From Siderastrea radians (Eukaryota; Cnidaria; Anthozoa; Scleractinia; Rhizangiidae): DNA of 64,000 nt. The translations under genes and the position numbers were made by a program. The stretch is from contig OZ024895.1 of assembly GCA_964017195.1 (NCBI GenBank), positions 23,436,733 to 23,500,732 on the forward strand, written 5' to 3'. Positions 58,511 to 64,000 of the stretch are shown one piece after another (position 1 is the stretch's first letter; every line of letters begins with the position of its first letter). The notes below the pieces were generated by a model. That model worked only from the letters and a program-made list of their open reading frames with translations. It made no database searches and was not told where the DNA came from.

Positions 58511-59200
58511 TCAACAGCTCTAAGCGATTCCATCGTGAAACAAACGAATAAACGTTCATCTTACCTATCTTACACCACGATGAACAGTAAACACATCTTT
58601 AATGACAGTAAAATTCTTGGACAGAAAATCAGTACTAAAACAGGAAAACAAAGCTGCATGTGAGAAAATACTACTCTTTGTTATGCAATACCACCTGGCA
58701 TTGCCTAGCCTAAAGTATATACTGATGGGGAAATGGCACAAAGTGAAAACCAGTGGAAAAAAATACAGGGCCATGTTTTTGCATCAATTTGAAGACCACA
58801 TGCAAAAATTCAAGCACTTCTGGAAAAAAAACAATTTATGCAAATTTTCCACTTCGCATAGTTTTTGACTGGACCCTTCAATTAGTACAGAATCAGCCAC
58901 ATCTGAAGTTAAGAAACTCTTTAAGAAGCCACCCCTCATATACATGTAATACCAAAAAGAAAGTACGAGCTAAGCTACATGTATGAAGGCCTTTTTAGAA
59001 ATATCATTCCAAGGCTGTGCTCTAAGAAGTGGTGCTCAAAGGCCCCAACTGTGAATTCTGGGGTTCCCAGCCCTTAAGCATTATGCAAAAATGAGTTTTT
59101 CTAGTCGCCCACAGACAAAAGTTAGTAGCCTGAGGCCCCGGGCGCTGCTAGAGCACAGCCCTGCATTCCCGAACTGTGGGAATCGCGCAGGCCCCTCAAT
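58511..59200. other. Possible decayed reverse-transcriptase tail, otherwise nothing
   Basis: In one plus frame, about 58870-58985 reads LVQNQPHLK ... TKKKVRAKL, reminiscent of the 'QPxLxxxF..PP..ayrkxksLkdxLVRAKL' linker at the end of RT domains in non-LTR and Penelope-like elements. Stops and frame changes make it a weak match. Confidence 0.25.
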
Positions 59201-59303
59201 GTTGCGGTACAATTTTATCCTTGGTTCATTATCAACATTACACTGTACTATACACATAAACAAAGGGTAATAAGAATTGAACCAAGGATAAAATTGCCAC
59301 AAC
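59201..59303. mobile_element. Short fold-back MITE, second copy
   Basis: gttgcggtacaattttatcc (59201) mirrors ggataaaattgccacaac (ending 59303). Same family as 40113-40219. Confidence 0.65.
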
Positions 59304-59327
59304 ATCAACACTTTTTAGCGGAACTCC

Positions 59328-59348
59328 TTTGCGGCCGAAGGCCGCAAA
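59328..59348. repeat. Perfect GC-rich hairpin
   Basis: TTTGCGGCC and GGCCGCAAA flank a GAA loop. It is preceded by tttagcggaactcc, which recurs inverted at 63947-63960. Such hairpins mark element ends in cnidarians, but no CTRR terminus follows, so a Helitron end is not demonstrated. Confidence 0.6.
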
Positions 59349-59374
59349 AGTGGAGCCCCATACTCATACTAAGA

Positions 59375-59640
59375 GGCATGCTCGTAATTTTTTTTTCGCT
59401 GGAAGAGCAGAGACGAAGGAAAAAAGACGGAGATAGAGAACAACAACGGGAAAGAAGGAGAAACGCCACTGAAGAACAGCGTCAAGCACCTGGTCAAGCA
59501 GAGTGGAAACGAAAACGAGAAAGACGAAGGAACAGTACAGCAGAGAGATAAAGGCAACTAGAAATAAGACGGAACGGTACTGAAGAACAACGCCAGAGGA
59601 AAACTGAGAGACGCCGACAGAGAACTGTAAACATGTCGGG
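59375..59640 (+). pseudogene. Arg/Glu-rich repeat ORF (STPR-like), interrupted
   Basis: From an ATG at 59375 the frame encodes degenerate 23-residue repeats: RRNATEEQRQAPGQAEWKRK, RRNSTAER (stop), RRNGTEEQRQRKTERRRQ. The period and R-E-Q composition resemble the STPR repeat found in some Helitron proteins and DNA-binding proteins. A TAA at 59549-59551 interrupts the frame, which then continues in register. A possible following exon, 59729-59809 (atcag acceptor, gtaaaa donor), encodes more of the same type (ERSRNRERRRNLRQGQHE). A further small candidate exon lies at 60170-60223. Confidence 0.4.
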
Positions 59641-59809
59641 TACAGTTTTCTTGATTTTTATCTATTTGTGATTGGAAATAATTTTGTACCACCGAATAAT
59701 TTACGTCTACGTTTTTGTATTTTATCAGATCATCAAGGGGAAAGAAGTCGTAATCGAGAACGGAGAAGAAATTTACGCCAAGGACAGCATGAAGTTACAA
59801 GGTGTTCAG

Positions 59810-61380
59810 GTAAAATCAATTTCCGTGCTTTAGCAAAGTTTGTTTAACAAAAAAAAAATGCACTGTTACAAATTTGCCAGGCGCTCGCTCTCACGAATTT
59901 GCACTCCAAGAACTGAAAATTTTCTTCAATTGATGAACTTAGAGTTGAGGAGGGGAAAGAAAACAGAGATGCTCCAATGAAAGTCTAATTTATTTGAATT
60001 GTAACTACAGTGTAACTTTTATTTGCAGTCCTCTATCAGGCATTTAAGCCTTGACTTTTAGTGGCCCTGGTCAGTTTTAAATCGCCACTGGCGACTGGGC
60101 GACTGCCAATTTTTAGCCCTGAATTTGTTTTGTTTTCTTTTTTTCACTGGTCCTTTTTTTCCATTCTAGGCATATATGCCAGCAGTGATCAGTGATGCAG
60201 CATTTTCTTACAGTGAAGTTAAGGTACGTGGAAGATATCAGTTATATAATTAGCCCAGCTTACGTATCTAACTGTTCAGTAAATTGAACTGGATTGAATG
60301 CAGTCATTGGGTTAATTTGGGTTCGGTAATTGAACACAATAATTATTAACCAAAAATATGCCTATATATACAGCTGTGTTTGATTCCATTCAATTTCTGA
60401 ACCCAGTCAAACATAATTAAACAGTTTTAAAATCATTCAAATATATAGATTTAGAGGATGCAAAATTTGAAGCAGCAGTTTCTAGAAATTTGCTTTATTA
60501 TGAATATAAAAGTTCTGATGGCACAAGCACATATCTTTATACATTTTTGTGCTGTACTTCTTCTATTCTTTGTAAAAACAGTAATTGCATGCTTCGGATT
60601 GTAAAGAAGGGTGGGGCGATTCGCCAAAAAATCGGAACTTTACTAGTTTCCTCTTAGTTTTACTGATTTTCTTTTTAATGTGCGGTTGGGGACTGGCAGT
60701 AGCTATGCACGCGCAATGTTCAGTTGTGGAATTCAGATGTTCTTCTTCATTATTTCACCAATATAGCGGCACGAAATGCTGAAAACAGCGTATGACAGAA
60801 TACCATCCACAAAAATCCCTTAGCAACAATGCGAGATCTGTAGTTAAGAATCTCCCTTCCTCAAGTTACAAAATCCTTTTTCCACAGTGATGTGAGATTT
60901 ATCTGGATGGCTATATGGTTAATTAACTTAATGCAGAATGAATCAAATAGTTACACCATGTTTACATGATACCGGTATGAACTCACCCAGGTATGGCTCG
61001 CACTGTTATGAGATTTTGTGCTGTAATCATGTAACAAATACAGAGAAGCAAGAGGGAACTGGGGTGAACTTGTATCAGAATGAAAAGCATACAATGAACT
61101 GGTGTCATGCAAACACCCCCTCAGACTAAAGTTGAGCAGCTCTCAAGAATGTTTAACAACATCCTCAGATACCCAGGGGCAGTAAAACCCTGATTTCATT
61201 AAAGCAGTGTAAACTCAGACTGGTGCAATTTTGTTTACATGAGACCAGTCTGAAATTCAGACTGGCATAAGTATTTACATGAGACCAACCATCTCTAAAA
61301 ATACAGTTTACCTTTTGTCCACTTGGAATGTTTCAATGCCACTTGTTTAAATGCACATGCTCAAAACTCAAAACAAATAC
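59810..61380. other. Intergenic with a decayed 'gtttacatga' repeat
   Basis: Between about 60955 and 61290, pieces such as gtttacatgataccggtatg and tttacatgagaccagtctga recur in varied orientation, consistent with one or two old MITEs. No gene was recognised. Confidence 0.45.
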
Positions 61381-61840
61381 CGTAAACTGCTGCTTTTAAG
61401 CCCGCCTACTTACAAGCCCCCCCCCCCCGGCTATAGGCCCATCCACCTGTAAACAAAAAATATATCCGGTAATAAGCCCCCCCGGATATAAGCCCTCCTC
61501 TAGTTTTCCCTATTTCCTTATTATTAAGCACTCTCACAGAAAACTGCAAAGATTAACTCTGAGCTTCTGTTTTGTTATGTTCCGGTTATGTTCGTGTTGT
61601 TGCAGGTTTGATTTTGTTGTTAAAATTGAAATGAATTCGATTTATTATGACATTTCAAAGGTTAATTACAAACTGGTACATTAAAAATGTATTCTGATCA
61701 ACACTGCTGTGGCTCATTTCGTAACGTTTTTCTTATTCCGCTTATAAGCCCCCCCGGATATAAGCCCCTCCATTTATAAGCCCACCCAAAACCCTTTACA
61801 AAGTTGTATCAGCCTAGGGCTTATAAGCAGCAGTTTACAG
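61381..61840. mobile_element. MITE with long inverted ends rich in 'ataagccccccc'
   Basis: cgtaaactgctgcttttaag at the left mirrors cttataagcagcagtttacag at the right. The motif cccccccggatataagcccc occurs near both ends, giving a nested repeat structure. No coding capacity. Confidence 0.7.
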
Positions 61841-63348
61841 TGTCTTAAAACATTAGGGGTAGTTTTTCATGCGAGCGTGCATGCTCAGTGCATGACACGG
61901 CATGACATAATGCCAATGTTGTGAATTGTGTGCGCAGTATTGATGCGAAGAAAAAAATTGCACAAATATCCTTAGAACCTCCCTAAAGCCATGGGCATAC
62001 TTTTGGCAACTGAGATAATTAAACTCTGCTTTGTTTTCCATACAGGTTTTTATTCTATCAACCTGATGTCAGAAAAAATATGGCAGTTTATTGTAAGGAT
62101 TTGGTTAATAAATTGGTACTCTTAGCTACATGCATGTTCCCAGGCAGACATTATCAATTGAAATAAAAAAATTTAAGAGCAGTTTTGAAATAAGGTTTTA
62201 TATTTTTGGTTTTTTTTTTGCAAATTTTGATGTTGGTGATTAGTTTGACTGTATCCACATACACTTTATGTTCCCTCAGTAACACATCCATACACGAGTA
62301 GCATTTATTTGGGAGTAACCCTACTCCCCCCCCCCCACACACACACACGCACACACACAACTAACTTCCCAGGAATGATGATTCAGACTTATCTGACTGA
62401 ATTCACTTGACAGGGAAAACTATTTCAAATGATGGATTCACCACAGTCTGATCCCCTCTTGTCAGTTCATTACATGACAGGTTTCAGACTACCCTGAAAT
62501 GATTTATGAAGAGGCTTTCTTTTTGTTTCTCTTTGCTACCAGATTATGACAATCAGTAACATTGCTCATTGGTGACATTAGATGCAGTGTAAAGGCTAAT
62601 GATCAAACCAAAAACAAATTAAACCACAAGATTTACTACCATCACAGTCAGGGGTAGTAACATAGTGAGTCATAATCTGTGCATCAAATAAAGTCAAGTG
62701 GTTACTGGACCATTTGTTATTCGTGTTGGCAACACTGTTAGTCACAAATTTTTTTATTGACTGATTGACCGATTTATCAACTAAGTGGTTGAGTGGTTGA
62801 TTCACGACTGATGGGTACTTAAAGAGATTGATTTTAATATAATAGTCCCTGGGCATCAATAAGAGTAAACAAGGTACATTATTATTCCACTATAGCATCA
62901 GTTTATCATATAAGGAGAAAACACATACATAAGAGTATGAGAGTGCATTGCACTGTAGAAAGCGTATTGCACTGTAGTGTCCCGGTTTCAAATCACTCAT
63001 TGAATAAATCATTTAAAATGATAGGCAAATATTGGAGTGGAATAATAAATATCATTCAGTGGTTTTACAGATAATGGTCAAGGACATTTTACCGGTACTC
63101 ATTGCTCGCATTTTTCCTCGCTCTATACCACACAACTTATCTGTCAAACCATTGAATGAGGTGGAGGTATTTTTCAATTAGTACCTTGTCTATACAATTT
63201 GACAACTCTGCAATAACGTAAATAAATTAAACCGTAGACTTGTGGCAGAGAAAAGGCCGAGGTAAGGTGAACAAAAATAATTATTGTGCCCAATATTTAA
63301 GTTTACAACCTAAAACTGGGGCTTATTTAGAATTTTGTAAAACAGGTT
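61841..63348. other. No recognisable gene; small C/CA tract
   Basis: A C run followed by CA dinucleotides lies at 62325-62359. Short open frames show no motifs. Confidence 0.5.
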
Positions 63349-63731
63349 CATACCTGCCATCCGTCCCCATTTAATGGGAATTGTCTCGATTTTTGAGTTT
63401 CAAAACCTAAAACAATCGGGACATTCCGATTTTCAAGAAAAAAAAGACACTTTGGAACTGGATTGTTAAAGACGGGTCTTCAATGACTTTTCTACATCCT
63501 ATCGTTTTGTGCAATACATGTGGTGCTTGAGACCATTATACAACACCTGAGAATTCTAATGCTAAGACAGTGCAGTACAGGCAATATTTTTTTTAAAATT
63601 AATGCAAAAACCCTAGAGCAACCTAGATCCTGCTCAATGTTGGGGGGCAGTGGGGGCAGGGCACTACCCCAGGACTGGGGTGAGCATGGGGGGTGGTCCC
63701 TATTTCTGATTTTATAAGGTTGGCAGGTATG
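63349..63731. mobile_element. MITE with CATACCTGCCA ends
   Basis: CATACCTGCCA at 63349 mirrors TGGCAGGTATG ending at 63731, and the internal sequence near each end is also loosely complementary (gtccccatttaatggg, ggtccctatttctga). No target duplication was recognised. Confidence 0.6.
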
Positions 63732-63804
63732 CAGATTCTAATTTGATGAGAGTGTATTTACTAATAATTACCTAAAATATAATATTGCTGTCAGGTACCA
63801 CTTG

Positions 63805-63846
63805 AAATAATAATAATAATGATAATAATAATACTAATACTAATAC

Positions 63847-63882
<36 letters not shown>

Positions 63883-63945
63883 TAATAATAATAATAATAA
63901 TAAAATAATAAATAAAATAAATAATAATAAATAAATAATAATTGG
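63805..63945. repeat. (AAT)n microsatellite
   Basis: Imperfect AAT/ACT triplets over about 140 bases. Confidence 0.9.
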
Positions 63946-64000
63946 AGTTCCGCTTTTAGGCTTGGCTAAATCTATATATTAACCCCTACCTGCTATTTTA
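63946..64000. repeat. Start of an element sharing 'ggagttccgctttta'
   Basis: ggagttccgctttta is the inverse of ttttagcggaactcc at 59313-59327. It is followed by ggcttggctaaatctatata. Only the edge is in the window. Confidence 0.4.

Noticed and set aside
59328..59352. Helitron 3' terminus
   Set aside because: A hairpin is present but no CTRR end follows at the right distance, and no Rep/helicase gene is visible.
62985..63010. tRNA-like B box (cggtttcaaatc)
   Set aside because: No A box, acceptor stem or cloverleaf could be built around it.

Overview
The window looks like nuclear DNA of an anthozoan cnidarian, most likely a stony coral or a close hexacorallian. This rests on family recognition from memory: an intronless core-1 galactosyltransferase, two DUF6589-type genes with short exons, an IS3EU-type DNA transposon, BEL/Pao and Ty3/Gypsy LTR elements, a Penelope-like fragment with a hammerhead motif, and many fold-back MITEs. 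Cellular genes are sparse. Most of the sequence is mobile or repetitive, or has no recognisable content.

Layout. 1-6.5 kb: non-coding, with one decayed 'EIPAKELN'-type gene fragment and two fold-back elements. 6.5-13.0 kb: a full-length BEL/Pao retrotransposon (152-bp LTRs, 5-bp target duplication GACGG) with a broken pol. 13.4-14.3 kb: a minisatellite whose ~30-bp unit carries a GGCG...CGCC mini-hairpin. 16.5-17.5 kb: an intact C1GALT1-like gene. 18.4-22.0 kb: an IS3EU-like transposon (6-bp target duplication GGGTCG) with a frameshifted DD34E transposase and an internal ~350-bp direct repeat. 22.1-22.8 kb: a proline-rich repeat plus Cys/His ORF. 23.7-25.1 kb: a DNA element with 32-bp inverted ends, a nested 424-bp fold-back and a helix-turn-helix ORF.

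25.6-42.6 kb is the gene-like core. A multi-exon DUF6589 gene (+), an antisense RecQ-like helicase (-) and a second, clearly broken DUF6589 copy (+) lie side by side. Between helicase and second copy sits a ~200-bp inverted duplication. The two DUF6589 loci share an order of parts: paired CxxC motifs, basic linker, helical N-terminal region, then a core with conserved acidic motifs.

43.8-56.1 kb is a ~209-bp satellite array with higher-order structure (840-bp period). A Ty3/Gypsy element with apparently identical LTRs and target duplication ATGGG interrupts it, so the insertion is recent. 56-64 kb is non-coding sequence with an isolated possible exon, a Penelope-like 3' end with hammerhead-like core, an Arg-rich repeat ORF (STPR-like), several MITEs and AT-rich microsatellites.

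Single-base frame breaks recur throughout, even in the young Gypsy copy. Some may be residual assembly errors rather than real mutations. Family names come from recognised motifs, not from database searches.
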